DNA of 64,000 nucleotides from Apostichopus japonicus (Eukaryota; Echinodermata; Holothuroidea; Aspidochirotida; Stichopodidae): NCBI RefSeq assembly GCF_037975245.1, contig NC_092562.1, forward strand, positions 13,634,501 through 13,698,500. The letters are read 5' to 3'. How positions within the stretch are numbered: position 1 is the first letter of the stretch; each line of letters starts with the position of its first letter. The notes below the pieces were generated by a model, which saw only the letters and a list, made by a program, of their open reading frames with translations, made no database searches and was not told where the DNA came from. Position numbers and translations under genes: made by a program. Of the stretch, positions 25,001 to 38,473 are shown piece by piece.

Positions 25001-28000
25001 TAGAAGTACCCAACAAAATCGTCACACCTGTGAAATAGTTCAAAACATTAAAGGTTTGATGGGTGATAATGAGCATCTATTACATTCGTAGGGATTTGAC
25101 ATAATAATAATAATGTCATGCAACTGAGAAAGAATCGAAATACCAAATACTCATATAGATCTACAGTATCAAATCCAGAAAGCAATCGTATAACTCAACC
25201 AACAGACTAATTATCATATATCACGTTAAAGCTTCTATGGAGATTCTACATTAAAGGTTGCCAGTATTGAAGCATGCTTGAAACTGCCAGAACTTTTACA
25301 AATTCATTCATCTAAATGATCATCCCATCTGAGTGACCCACCCCAAGATGATCTGGGGGAATGAATTATCAGATGTTTCCCAGGGAGATACAATGATCTA
25401 GAAGAGAAAAGTCAAAAGAGTTCAAGCATGACCGAAGGTGACCATTTTTATTACATTGCCAAAGCAGAATCTATGCCATGGTGACGGCGTGTGTTGTGCG
25501 TATTTGGTCCGTAAACATGATTATTCACATATTATACAACACCTAAATATATTCCGGCCGTTTGATTGGTCAATTGCTCGTCGGTTGCATGCAAAAATCT
25601 GCTCTATTGCACTCTATGAAATAGAACCATGGGTTATACTTTTTTGATAGCACTTTTTTCAATGGTAAGAGAGCAGAGAAACCTGTCTGTTCAAAACAAT
25701 CTGTTGCATGAGTGCATTTTACATCCAATTATATCCAAATTTGAAGGTGTTGTATAAAACAAATAATGAACGGTTTCCATTCGTGCAATAGTGCAAATAT
25801 TTCATTCGTTGAAAGATGTAATTTGTTCCATTCAACTCAGCTGCGCCTCGTTGAATGGAACATCCATCTTTCAACTCATGAAATATTTGCACTATTGCAC
25901 TCATAGCCATTCATTATTTGTATAGTAAATGATGGTTCAACTTCATATTTGTTATGCGAGTCCACTGGTACATGAGTAAAGAAACCTGTCCTTTATTTGT
26001 TGACGAGTCAGTGGTCATTTAAGAGAACGGATGTTAACGTCTGAAGAGTTTTGTGTACATGATTATTCCAAAAGTTTAAGTTGGAATTAGTTTCATATTT
26101 TTGTAGGTTGATCCACATAGTACAGGAACCTTTCTGTCCATGATGGTCAAAATTTTAATGATCTTGGGTTTGGACTAATCACTTATTTTGTTGGCACTCT
26201 GGTTGGTCTTTCTAATATATTTGGGGACAATGCAGCATGGCCGTTACATTCAGTAGTTTTTGAAAGACTGGTAAAACATAATCATACCTCCAAGGAGAAG
26301 AGCTGACATACCAACACCCCAGTGACACCAGTTAAACAGATTTCTCCTGAAAAAAAATGGGAAAAAGAAAGAGACAATGTTATGCAACCGTCTTAAAACA
26401 CTTTGAAAGTGCTGTAGACTTGGAAGCACTGTTCACATTAGTGTCAGGCAATTGGGGGATTCCCGCAACTTATCTAGATAGTCCCGCAAAAATATTTTCT
26501 CTTTTGGGAATTTCCCGCAACAATTCCTGGTACTTCCCGCAACTTGCACTTTTGTACAAGTTTACAAAACTAGCCGATAATAAGGTTGAAGAGGTCACAA
26601 TGGCCAACCTTGAATACAGCCTTATATTTCCCATATTGATCAAAAGGTGTGAGAAAACATACAGTACCCCTGTGGCGACTCACCAAGGTTCTCCTGGGTG
26701 TGGCCTAAACAGAGCCATGATGACATTGATTGGTCCAAGTGCCATTACAATGGTTCCGAGTATGGCATGCATGAACCTAATCGTACCTTCCTGTTGAAAC
26801 ATCACAAAAAATTGTATGTGAAACGTGTTCTGTAATTATTCACAAGATCTTAATGATTTACAGACAACAAACCCAAACCCACAAATTTTGCTCTTAACCA
26901 CATGTGAGCAAACAATTTTCTGCAGTCTGGGAGATTTTTAGAAACCCTTTAGACCTGCAGGCCATGTTAGCAGGGTCAACAACAAAAATATGTATAGACC
27001 TTATTTGGGGAGTTTGAATACAGGGGCTAATGGTGACAGGAATTTTTTGTAACTAAATTAACAGATGGACAATAAATACTTATTTCCCATTTAAAGTCAT
27101 TTAATGTGGCAAGCTACATCCTTAATTTATCGAGGCACTTGGGTTGAGTACAAAGTTCCACTGTGGCCCAACAAGACCAATTTCATGCCCATCTCTGCTC
27201 TAGACATTCAGCATTATAGAACGTCGGTAGAATATATATGCAAATGTTGTGAGCACTGAGTAAACATCTCTTACTCAGAAGTACTGTAGACTAATGGTTG
27301 CATCACCTGCAAGGCACCAAAATTTTCATGGAGATGAGAAAAATCCAGATTACGAATAAATTAACGACAATACACAAATCCTGGCCATGAAATGTGGATT
27401 GAGCTTTATACGCACAAGGTGCACTATTTAGCATCTTCAAATTTGATTTTGAAATAAAAGAACACATAGTGTTATCAATTATTACACTATATTACATTTA
27501 GTTTTTATAGCACTCACCTCTGGTTTGATATAACCTCCGACATGAATAATAATGACAATGTAAGCTATCACGGCAAGTGTAACCACAGAAACCATGCAGA
27601 ACCGGTGGACCTGCCATAAGAGAATGGATAAAATCTGGTCATTATTTTCAGTGTCCATCGTATGAAAGACTAACTATCATCCAAATGAATAAAAGTGAAG
27701 AAATCGAAATAACGAGAAGAAAATGAATAAAAGTGAAGAAATCGGAAAAAAAACGTGAAGAAAATGAATAAAGTGAAGGAATCAAACAAAATGAATAAAA
27801 GTGAAGAAATAGAAAAAAACGTGATTTTTTTTTTATGGGGGGCTAACCACAATTCTCCACCAATTTTACAGTTGTAGAATTTGGAAGAAAACAATATATA
27901 CTCTTTATAGCTACGGTGAGAAACAAAAATCATATATTACCCCTTCCAAGACCAGGGATGCATTCAAGCTAAAACCACTTTGTACATAACAAAGGCGGAG

Positions 28001-31000
28001 CATCGATCCCGGAAGCATCTACCTCCAACTTCTGCGTTAACTACATACATATTGACCTAAATGCATGTTTAATGATTATGACACATAAAGATAATATAAA
28101 TTAAATTTGCACAGGAACAGCCAGCATTGATTCCAAGCTGACATCACCTAACGAGGAAAGGAAGGACCAAAATTATTGGAATTTCGTAATTTTGATTTCC
28201 CCAAAACTTCCAAACAAAGATGCTTGGTAGGTCACAAAATCTGATTATAAGGCAAAAGTCAAACAAATGAACAACACCTATGCAAAATTGAGTTTTTGTT
28301 TTTTTGTTTACTTTTAGCTATAGAATTGCAACATTATATTACAGGGCATGTAAATGACAGACCGGCTCATTTTGACAGTTTCAAATTAGGTATCAATATC
28401 CTGGTGATTCAGGCCCTCTGATTCATTCTCAGACATCAAGGGAGATAATCAGCTATGGAAAGGTTCTTTTGTCCAAGTGATGATAAAATTATTCTGAAAC
28501 TATGAGTTATATTTATTAATCTCTAGAATATTTGGGGTGCAATTCTGATCACCTTTGAGGGGTATGTGCACTACATGCTTGAGTAAAATGCCAGTGGATC
28601 CTATCAAAGTGAAAGAAGTGTTGTAAGTGAATAACTTCATCCAAAAAGATGGAAGATCAGCCCATAACTTACGGCAAACCAAGACGGCTTCCCACAGAGT
28701 TTACCTGGCAACGACTTCTTAAAGAACCTAGCTGTGGTAATGCCAATACTTGCAAAGCCCAGCCAAGCCAAGACCATAAAAATACCTAAACATGCAGAGG
28801 AAAAAAATTTAGTAAAAGCAACATATTACAGCAAAAGATACATGAATGTGAAACAAAATGCCTCCCTCCACCCAACCCATTTTACAGCATTTTATCAGGT
28901 TGCTACACACTTCCTCCCCCGGCCCACCATCTCTATTTTCACTACCTACGACACCAACGTACCACTACCTTTCTGCAAATTCAATTGCAGTTTATTCGGA
29001 CCGGTTCTATAGACACCCTTCCTAGCAAATTTGAAGATGCTCTGCACCTTTTTGACATGATCAACTCTTAAGTAGTGAGTGGTTCAATTAGTTAGACAAG
29101 TTAGTTCTTACTTTGTGTTTAATTTGATACTAGCAATGTTTACATCCTTGCAAGGGACAAAAAACAATATAGTCTCCCAACTAGACAAGTTTGCATTCAA
29201 ACTGGTAAAGTTCTGCCAGTGTGTCATGGGATCTAACAAAAAGGATTCTGATTGTTTCATCACCTTGTGCCCAAATGCCAAACCATAAACGTTTAATTTG
29301 ATCAAGGTGGCAACTTATAATGCTTTTGGCTTGTCGGGGGGTCAATATTGCAACAATAATATCATACCTTGAAAATATAAAAACAAAAAATATTTAACTT
29401 TACTGGAACAAACCTATGCCATTTCCATACTGAAACCAAACATTGCTCTCCTGTCCAGTTCTTTATGTCCAATCATAAAATTTACAAAGTTCACTGTCAG
29501 TTGGCAGATTGTGTGAGTTTTTCTTTTGCTACTTACCTACCCCAAACTTGATTCGATACTTTTCTCTCATCATCGCACATATTGCAAAATATCAGACTCC
29601 CATCTTTCACTTCATGAAGAAAGAAAATCCTCTGTGGATTTTTGACTGACACCCTCCCCCCCCCCCCCCCTGCAACGGCATAGAAACAACGGTCATAAAG
29701 TGATCAACACCAACCACAAGCTGAATGGCTCAGTGAGTAGAGCACAGGATTGTAATCCTTATGTCACTGGTTCAACCACCATTGTGGTCAATATCCTCTT
29801 TCTTTCTTTCAAATTTGTAATGTTGTCCCTGATTTATTGATAAAAAAGGCCAGGATGTTATTAAAAGAATACTACCATGAAGCTTTTGTAGTGCACTGAC
29901 AGAGGACCCAACACCTGCAGCAATGTTTTCTGTGAAGTCAGTCGGTCCTGAACCAACTTCACGTTCGGCATGCCTGGTGACATGACCTGTGAAGAAACAT
30001 CAGGTCTGTCATAGCTTCAGAAACACATCAAATATTGGAACAAAAAGTAAACTATTTTTCTAAGAAAAGGCACCCCAAGATAGATAGCCATGGTCACAAA
30101 AGACCAAAGAACTTGAACCCATTCTCAACACCAGTCCCCTCTTCATTGAGCCTGTGATCATGAAACGATGCATTGCGATGTCTTAACTGCACGCTTTTTA
30201 GCATAATTAGCAAATTTAGAGCCAGGGGAGTAGTTCTCAGTATCAAAATTAAAATTCAGCGTTTCTGACGGACAGTTGCAGAAAGGTAGGAATTAGCTAC
30301 CTGAAAGATGTGATGGCACAAGAGCAGTGTGAGTTAAGAGGTCAGGTATTAGAATCTGCAGTTCACCCCTCCCACACCATCATTTGGACATGTATGACAT
30401 CATTACCAATTCTTCTTATATTTGCAAACAGAATGTTCAGAAATTAAATATCATTTTTCGGGGGAATTACCAAAGTGATTTTGAGAAAATAGATACCAAT
30501 TTCTCTCACCACTGTATCACTTCCCCCTTGCCCCCCCCCCCAAAAAAAATATATAAACAACATTGATCAAAGCTTCTATAACGTTTTATGGAATTGCATT
30601 ACCTCAAATTATATTTTCTTACTCTTTTCTTTATCTTTTGGGATTTCCCAAACAGCGTAATTACTTGAGATATACTTATTCATCATGATATTAATCTACT
30701 ACATATTAAACACACACCTGTAGTTAATTCGACATTGGCCTTGTATCTTGTACAGTTAGTGTATACCTACCATCAGAAGTAAGAGATGCCCCCCAAGCAA
30801 GTAATGGTGTGTATTCATTTTCAGTTTGGAGATCGAAAAAGTCTGAATCGCCTGCTACACTCTGCTCTCTTTTAAAAGTGCAAGACAATACGCCATTTTC
30901 AAAGGTCACAGATTGGTCGGACACACCTTTCTGTCATGAAAGAGGAACACATAAACGACGGAATCGTCTTTACTTTGCTTCAACCCAACGATTTCAAACA

Positions 31001-34000
31001 GATTAGTTTTACAGGAAGATAAATGTATCTGGATGTGTTCAATTTGTTCCTCTGAAGTCTATAAAAGTCACACCAGGAAGGATGAAACCTGCTAATAACT
31101 AGCCAGATCATAACATGAAAATGAAATGTGTGGGACACAAAATGTTAAAAATGTTCCGTGTTTGTCTTACGTAATAACACATAAGAAGAAGCTATAGATG
31201 TGAGAATGAGTAAAGTGGGTACAAACAGTTGGACTGGTTACTAAGAGAGGACGGTGCCAAAATGTTACCAAGTGTTGATTAAGAAGGCACAGAATGGACT
31301 GGTCACCATGAAAGAACACAGCTACAGTATAAGGTTACCAAGAGTCAATAAAATGCTTTTGCAATGGAGGTGACATACTCCCTGATGCTGGTATGTGGGT
31401 GACCATATCTTGACTCTTCAGCATAAACTAATGGCATTATTGATGACCTCAAAGGCAACTACAATCTCACATTTTTTTTCAAATACTGGAACTACATTAT
31501 TTTACAGGAGTGCAATAGGGAACCATATGTAAACCCTCAACCCTTGTGTCCCCCCCCCCTCCCCTCCCCAACAAAAAACTAATTTTTTTCAAATGCTACT
31601 TTGGTCACTCACCAGTTCTAGAGGAATGTTGGATCTGACATCATTTCTGGATCGGACGACAGCTCTATTTGAGGTGCAAGCATAGACTTCAGAATCATCC
31701 TGAAGAAGAAAGCAAAACACACTATTGAGCTGCTTACTATCCTATAAACACACTACTCCAGCAAGCAGTGTTGTAGACAAGACTTCAACAATCCAGATGA
31801 AATCCAGATGTACAATGGCGAGGAGCCAAGTAAACACACAGAAGTTGCACATACCCTAACATTGCCCACTAACTAGTTCTAGCATCAGACTTTGTGTTAC
31901 ACCTGTATAGTACAAACTTGTATTCACTCATAGGGTAGTACAATTGTCTAAATTTGTACTACTCATGGACTATTTTGTTAACTGTTCCACTCGTACTCTG
32001 CAAACATATACATATCATGTACTCGTACCGGTACCCACTCATGGATGAAGTTGTACTCTTACTTGTGCAATGTCTAGAGCCATTTTTTAGGAAGCCTTCC
32101 AGCCTAATTCTGGTTTACTGGCAATTACTGCCCCCCTCCATCATCCTGTCATACAACCATAAGTATCTTGGAAGTACCTGTTTAAATTTAAATATCCTAT
32201 TCTTTATTCCATCATAGTATTGTGTGTGTGCACTGGCAGTCTTAAGACAGCGTCTAATTATTCCTTGCCTTGTATAGGGGAGGGGGTAGGGGGCTGCTTG
32301 TTAAAGCCTTGGTTATTCAGTACTTGTGTACCTCCTTGAAATTATGCACTTTCTGTACTCCAAATGTACTACTTTATATGGTGGCAAGACTGTAAATTAA
32401 CTACTAAAATGGCTATGCACAATATGTATTAAAAATTGTATAATACTTACCATTCCCCCAGACTTTGAGAGACCAATTGCAATGTAACCATCAGCACCTG
32501 CAACGAGGTTGAATAAAATAAGTCCATCCTCTCCCAAACTCCAGGATGAAAATGCGGTACAGCTGTTTGCAGGGTCAGCAGTATCACACCCAGGGGGTAT
32601 ACTGAAGCATCCTTTACTCTCCCCGCACACGCCCTCGTCCTGTGTATAGCAAAAGAAATAAACCATTAATAAACACTAAGCAGAAAATGAACATGTAGCC
32701 AGCTAGTAAAGCTAGCCATGTAGGCAATTGTCAGTACTGGCAGTAGAGTAGAATATGGGATGCAGTATTAATTCAAGGAACTCGGTCTCTCCCCCAAAAA
32801 TTGAAGAGAATTTAAAAAATTGATATGTTAAAGACTACTTGTATGTTGCTGAGTGTACATATAATATTTCATACATTGTAAACAATATTTTATTTTGTAA
32901 ACAGTTTCTTTTCCCAAGTTCTGTCATGTAGATTATTTGTTCTGTTAGACCTGAGAAGTGTAAAACTGGCTTTCTCAAGGGCTCTGGACACCACTGAAAC
33001 AAACCTCTCCCGCTTATTTTTTTTTATCCTTTTAATTCTGTTTTCCATTTAGTGCATGATTATCTGCATGATGCCAGGAGACATTACATTGCTCATTGGC
33101 ACACTCCAACATGTAACTTTGAACACCAACAACTCTACTATGTGTGCCAAAAACACCTTTACATAAAAGGAACAATATGTTTGCAGACCTGAAGGTAATA
33201 ACCAGAAAGTAAAATGCATTTAGGTTTCGATGACTTCATTACACTAGACTTAGACTGCTTGTTCACCAGAAATAGCTCTTTCTGTATAATATATAAATGT
33301 CATGAACCACTAGTTTGATGTATAATTACTACTATATGGTATGATAAAAACAGGTCAGTCTACTGTACGTGGCAATACACACCTCCACCTAAAACAGTAG
33401 GGGTCTTGTACTCAATGTGATTCATCCACACACAAAGTATGAGAAGTATCCAACATTCCTACAGTACTTTGAGATATATGTTTAAAGGTTTCCAGATTTT
33501 GACCTCTGGTGACCTCATGAATTTTGACCTACACCAACAACAGGATTCTTGTACTCAAAATGGCAAATCCATACACCATTGAGAAGTAGCCATGATTTCT
33601 ACCATCAGATATCATGTTAAGAAGGTTTTCCAAGTTTGACTGCTGACAACCTTTGACCTCCACAAAACAACTGAGTTCTGTTCAATATAACGCATCCACA
33701 TGATCAGTATGAGAAGTATCCATGCCTGCTATCTTGAAATATCCTGTTTACAAGGTTTGCAGTGTTTGACCACTGGAGACCTCAGATAACCTTTGTCCTC
33801 CACCAAAAACAATAAGGATCTTCTACTCACTATAATGCATCCACTTGCCAATTATGAAAAGTACCCATGCTTCCTAACTTGAGATATCATGTTTACAAGG
33901 TTGCACAGTTTGACCTCTGGTGAGCTCATGACTTTTGACCTCCACCAAAAAGAATAGGGTTCTTCTACTTGGTATGGGGCATCTACATGTGAAGTATGCA

Positions 34001-34555
34001 AAGTATCAATGATTCCTATCTTGAGATATCGTGTTTAAAAACTGGGCCTCACACACACATGCCTGCATGAGTTTCTCTTGTCATCAAAAACACAAGTTCA
34101 CATTACAATGATCATTTCCATTGCCACTAAAGAGACATCACAACAGTTTCGACACCTGTCAAGATCAATAGCCGCCTACAGTCCTTTTGTATGGGAACTA
34201 GATCAAACCATGAAAACATTGGCCTTCAAGAAAAAGTTCCTCTCTACCACATCTACAGTACAGTAACCATCTTTTTATATAAAGTAATGTATGCTTTTCT
34301 AAAAGAATTATCAACAAGGCAGTTGACAAATTTGTTTTCAACCAACCAGAGTGGTTTGATGAAAACTTAAAAAATTACTCAGCGATCTTATAAATTTGGA
34401 TCTTCTCAACATCTGAGGAAATATATACCATAGGTCTACAGTAGTTTGAAAAGACAAACCTTTGAATTTGTTCTTACCTGCACAAATTGAGATTGCACTA
34501 CCGATGAATAAATTAAGCAGGTTGCCATGGCAACCATGACTGTGTGGCACAACAT
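22093..34555 (-). CDS. FRRS1-like ferric-chelate reductase, complete (12 coding exons)
   Basis: Predicted 449-aa membrane reductase: signal peptide, DOMON domain, cytochrome b561 core. Exons, 5' to 3' on the minus strand: 34555-34478, 32639-32451, 31699-31613, 30930-30771, 29986-29876, 28785-28673, 27610-27518, 26790-26684, 26346-26288, 25027-24866, 23719-23631 and 22194-22093. All have GT-AG borders and the frame stays open throughout. Residues 1-24 are a hydrophobic signal peptide. Residues 27-170 form the DOMON domain, opening with a Cys-rich KGCFSIPPGCD segment. Six hydrophobic helices follow at about 208-231, 247-275, 283-305, 316-340, 352-378 and 418-444. Candidate heme ligands sit in VHRFCM, MHAILG and NWCHWGVG, with the family hallmark FRPHPGEP. 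There is no Reeler domain, unlike vertebrate FRRS1 of nearly 600 aa. The final exon contains ATAG/GTAAGA just before the TGA, a good splice-donor match, so another C-terminus is possible. Iron reduction is inferred from the family. Confidence 0.9.
22411..22650 (-). mobile_element. tRNA-derived SINE with (CATA)n tail (family B, copy 2)
   Basis: Inverted relative to the other copies: the (GTAT)n tail is at 22411-22430 and the tRNA-like head at 22590-22650 (minus-strand GTGGTTAACGCCGGTGCC). It lies inside the last intron of the minus-strand FRRS1-like gene. The blocks match the 57.5-kb copy more closely than the 14.8-kb copy. Confidence 0.85.
25760..25920. repeat. Long foldback inverted repeat
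   Basis: The left arm (25760-25837) includes GTGCAATAGTGCAAATATTT and GTTGAAAGATG. The right arm (25850-25920) is its imperfect reverse complement. Arms are about 70-77 bp with a short central loop. It sits in an intron of the minus-strand FRRS1-like gene. Confidence 0.8.
29719..29789 (+). repeat. tRNA-derived sequence, probably SINE head or pseudo-tRNA
   Basis: Box A TGGCTCAGTGAGTAGAGCAC is close to tRNA consensus. The anticodon arm AGGATTGTAATCCT would present GTA, read as Tyr. The T-arm (CTGGTTCAACCACC) and the acceptor stem pair poorly, so a working tRNA gene is unlikely. Confidence 0.4.
33380..34045. repeat. Degenerate tandem array, about 140-bp units
   Basis: GTATGAGAAGTATCCA-like blocks occur at about 33437, 33581, 33707, 33856 and 33996. 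Each is followed by GAGATATCATGTTTACAAGG- and TGACCTCTGGTGACCTC-like blocks. The array fills part of the first intron of the minus-strand FRRS1-like gene. The array at 48.06-48.37 kb, inverted, looks like the same family. Confidence 0.8.
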
Positions 34556-35740
34556 CTTCAAAGTCTTCCTTCTGTTATTACCTTTGTGGCAGATATGAAA
34601 CAGCTTCAAATAGGTTTACTGAAAAGTTAATAATTGCGGTTAACTCGCACCAACGTTTCTGGATTGATACAGTATGACTGTAGGGTGGCCGATAGAATTA
34701 ATGCAAGCCTGTCTGTCTGTCTGTCTGTCCAGCCACCAAACGGAAAAGGAATCTGCCAAAAAAAAAAACGTGGAAATGAAAATTATTCTGAACCACTGTG
34801 CAGACATACCATACTACATCACTAGGGCAACACTGGCTTAATCTATGTGCAAATGCCCATACATGTACTGTACGTAGTAAACATTTACACAATATACTGT
34901 AGAATTGCTCTCCTTGATAAACTGTACTTGGCGACCGCTTCATACATACTGTACTGTATTCATTTAGTGAAGAATACTTTCAAGTGTACATTTTGTGGTT
35001 TTTTTCTCACTTTTGTTAACCTTTAATTCACTAATGATGCCAATTGTAAAAAATGTACTTTTTGTTTTTTTCTCACTTTCACTTTCTCAAGTGATAACAA
35101 TTATATTTACACTGGAAAATTAGTGGCAACAAAGTGAACAAACTGAAATTAAATTTAAAATTGAACCTTCATGCATATTTTCAATGGAAGCAGGTTAACA
35201 AAGGAAACGAGTAAATCAAGTAGCAAGCCACTGGCATATTGTAAACTCATCTTTCTCTATAATTAGTTGTTCATTAGAGAACTTTGTAATGTGGATTGAT
35301 CTCACCACAAAATGTTTGTGAGAAAAAAAAAAAATATTCCCACATAAACTACCATTGATTGAGAGCTAGGGTTACACCAACAGAGCTGTATTGTATACAT
35401 ACAACAGCGTGTATAATATAACTATATAAATATATATAAAAGAGTCATTTTGTACATTATACACAGCAAACAAGTTTACATAGCACACCCACTTTTGAAA
35501 CATGCCTGAGTCATTTCTTAGAATTGATCTGAACAAAGAAATTACAACTAGGCATCACAAAATATGAAAAAGTGTAAATAAAATGTTAACAGAACAAAGA
35601 CAAGGACTGTTCCCATACTTTTCTGTACTATTAGTATTCCTGAAGAAAAGTTACAAGCCCAAAAAATAAACCAGGTAATAACGTAAAGGCTGAGAAAAAT
35701 AAAGAAAAAACTGTATTACCTCTCACAGCAAGTACTGTAC

Positions 35741-36463
35741 GCCTTGTTCACATTTGAGAATGCGGGGTTAACCTGACATTGGATGGGATCAGGATCAGGC
35801 CCCACAATCAGGATAATCCCTTTTGTTAAAGAGGGTATTTAAATAAAAAACAAACTGTTCTGAGTTCCTTTACACACGCTAATATAATACACTCACTATA
35901 CACTAGTTCACCATAATGTTCCCGTGAAGGTTCACTTGAAAAGTTCACTTGAATGTTCACTTGAATTGGTTCACTTGAATTGGTTCACTTGATTGTTCAC
36001 TTGAATATTCGCTTGATTAAAAATATATATAGTCCAACACTAACACTCAAAAACCCCACCAGTGATCCTGTAGAAAGAGGTGAAAACAAAGTCAACAAAG
36101 TCAACACTAACACCTTTCACTCAGGATCAGACACTACAAACAGGATAATCCCTTTCTGGAAGGATCCTGGTCATGCTAGAGTGATCACAATTGAAGTGTG
36201 AATGCTGATTTTTGCCAAGTCACCTCCACATACAGTAAACACAGACTGGCAGCGAGACTGAAGGCTCCCTTTTAAATAACTAACTTGATTTGTCAACAAC
36301 CGTTGTGACCTTTCAGTGCTTGCATAATTCTCTTTCATGTTAACACTGAACCACACCCCATTCTCAAATGTGGACGCAATCCTGAGTCAGCTTCAAATAT
36401 ATCACCTCTTCAAGGGAAGGCAAGAACCTGATCTCCCTTAGATTCTCAAATGTGAACAATGCC
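35741..36463. mobile_element. Candidate TIR element, about 720 bp
   Basis: TTGTTCACATTTGAGAAT at 35744-35761 recurs as a perfect reverse complement at 36442-36459, an 18-bp inverted pair. The interior repeats AGGATAATCCCTTT twice and holds a run of TTCACTTGA motifs (35935-36010). No clear target duplication or coding capacity is seen. Confidence 0.55.
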
Positions 36464-37916
36464 TTGATCATGGAAATCTCCCAAATACTAGAGGACAAGA
36501 TAACGTTTTTTTTGGCTCAATTTATTAATTAGAACCAAATGCCTACATACTTGATCTGCAGACCTTTACAACACTTCCATCATAGTACTTAGAGTGTAAA
36601 TCTGTATTTCCCAACCTAACTTAATCTTATGAATTGGCGATGGTGTTTAAGAGGTTATCCATGCAATAATATACCACTTATATTTCTGTTCAATTGAGAA
36701 TTCTGAAGTCAGAAATAATTCAAAAATGCAAATATACAGGTATGACTAGCTAGTGGCTTAAAGTAATATCTTAATACACAATAACTTAATTTATATCTTT
36801 CATGATTACTGTTTTTCTCTTCAAACCTCTTCCCAATTTCCCCCAATTTGATTATTTCATCTGCCTTGACTTGCGCATCTTCTATGTCCTCCTGATGTGA
36901 TCCATCCTAAATTTCAATTTCGTCCAAGTATGCCTACAGTACTCTACAAATGTATCACAGCACTACAGGTAATGGCCATCCACACATACATGTACTGTAC
37001 TGTCTATATACAGTACTGTGTATGTACAGTGCAGTATATATACAGCAAATACATACAGTAAATGTCTACTTACAATATTATGAAAAGTTACATCAATTCT
37101 GGAAAGCCATACAGTATGTGAGCATTAAATTAAAACAAAACTAGAAGATCAGTCGAGTGAAAACCAAAGCAAAAAGAAAGAACGACAATGAGAATCATCT
37201 CCATCTTGTGACGTAAATTAATTTCAAACATTTCTCTTACACACTGTGGTAATACTGTGGTATTAAGATAACCCACAGTATTGTTTGGTAGAGATTTTTT
37301 TTCTGTTCATTTGTTCTATATGCTGAGTAAAATCATGCTTAATATGTACATACAGTATGTTAGGGTACAGTAGAACAGCAGAGTTTTAAGTTTCAGTTTG
37401 AGCAGGCTGCGGACCATTCTGTCAATTAATCGATAAAGATTGGATATGCAGCCTCCTACATGTTGAAGTTCTGTAACATCCTCATGTGCAGTATATATAC
37501 ATACAGTATATTTTACACTCAATGACTCAGCAAACATAAATAGATTTTGGATTACATGTACTGTATGAATTATGAATAATTATGAATATGAGTTGGCCAG
37601 TTGTGTGTCATAATTATATGAGTTGCAATTATTGGGTACAAAACTGCAGCATTGCCAAACATAGGAATATACACAATATCCTGGTTTGAGTGGACATGTA
37701 CAATTGCATACAACTTCTTATGCTGTTAACACTGCAAACTGTAAGGAAGCCCCCGTACAAGGTAAAGTATGGGGGGCTAATACTGTGACGTAGAGTAATA
37801 GTGCAGATGTTGTGAGGAGACAGGGAAGTGAAATTATTACTGGAAAAGTATGTAGTCAGTATCAGATTTCAAGGAAAAATCTTTTCAAACTTTCCAGACT
37901 TCATATGTTAAATAAA

Positions 37917-37917
<1 letters not shown>

Positions 37918-37951
<34 letters not shown>
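37918..37951. repeat. (AT)n microsatellite
   Basis: About 34 bp of alternating AT directly adjoining the tail of the minus-strand SINE at 37951-38066, so it probably grew from the SINE tail. Confidence 0.9.
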
Positions 37952-37954
<3 letters not shown>

Positions 37955-38066
37955 GAAATTGTAGTGAGTTGGAAAATTCAGAAAATGAAAAAACTTCCAG
38001 CCTCCACCAGGATTCGAACCCGGGCCTCTCCCTCTATATGGGGACACCCTAACAACTAGGCTATTG
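37951..38066 (-). mobile_element. tRNA-derived SINE (family C, copy 1)
   Basis: On the minus strand: box A TAGCCTAGTTGTTAGGGTG, box B GGTTCGAATCC, then GGTGGAGGCTGGAAGTTTTT and a TTTTCCAACTCAC block, ending at an AT-rich tail. The copies at 51.68 and 54.66 kb share the order of blocks. Confidence 0.8.
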
Positions 38067-38230
38067 ACCTGATTGTCCAGAAGTTCAAAACTGGTAAGGA
38101 AGGTTGTGATTCCACTGTAGGCGTGTGTCACCTGTATCGAACAATACTAGTTCTGTTTTGGTGACATATTTGCCTTACTCTAGAGATCAAACATGATGCT
38201 AACCAACTCGAAATCATTTGTGATTCCTAA

Positions 38231-38473
38231 AGCCCGGGTCACATCTGCGCGATTCAACACGCGATTCAACTCGCATACAATTGAAGGTTGAATCGCGTAG
38301 TTAGACACGAGTATCAACTTGTTGCGCAATAAAAGTTGCGCCGTCGATTTGGGTTGATTTGCAATAGAGCAATGTCCTAATCAGCGCAACTTCTCAGAAG
38401 CAACTTTTCTGGTTCGCGTGATTTTAGTTGCGAGTTGAATCGCGTGTTGAATCGCGCAGATTTGACCCGGGCT
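38231..38473. mobile_element. MITE with 46-bp TIRs, PIF/Harbinger-like
   Basis: Both termini read inward AGCCCGGGTCA(C/A)ATCTGCG and continue CGATTCAACACGCGATTCAA, giving inverted repeats of about 46 bp with one mismatch over 243 bp total. TAA flanks both ends (38228-38230 and 38474-38476), fitting the TWA target of PIF/Harbinger. No coding capacity; few mismatches imply a fairly young insertion. Confidence 0.8.

Noticed and set aside
26357-26797. 146-aa plus-strand open frame with repeated TTCCCGCAA words
   Set aside because: It runs antisense across two real FRRS1-like exons (26684-26790 and the edge at 26346) and shows no recognisable motif.
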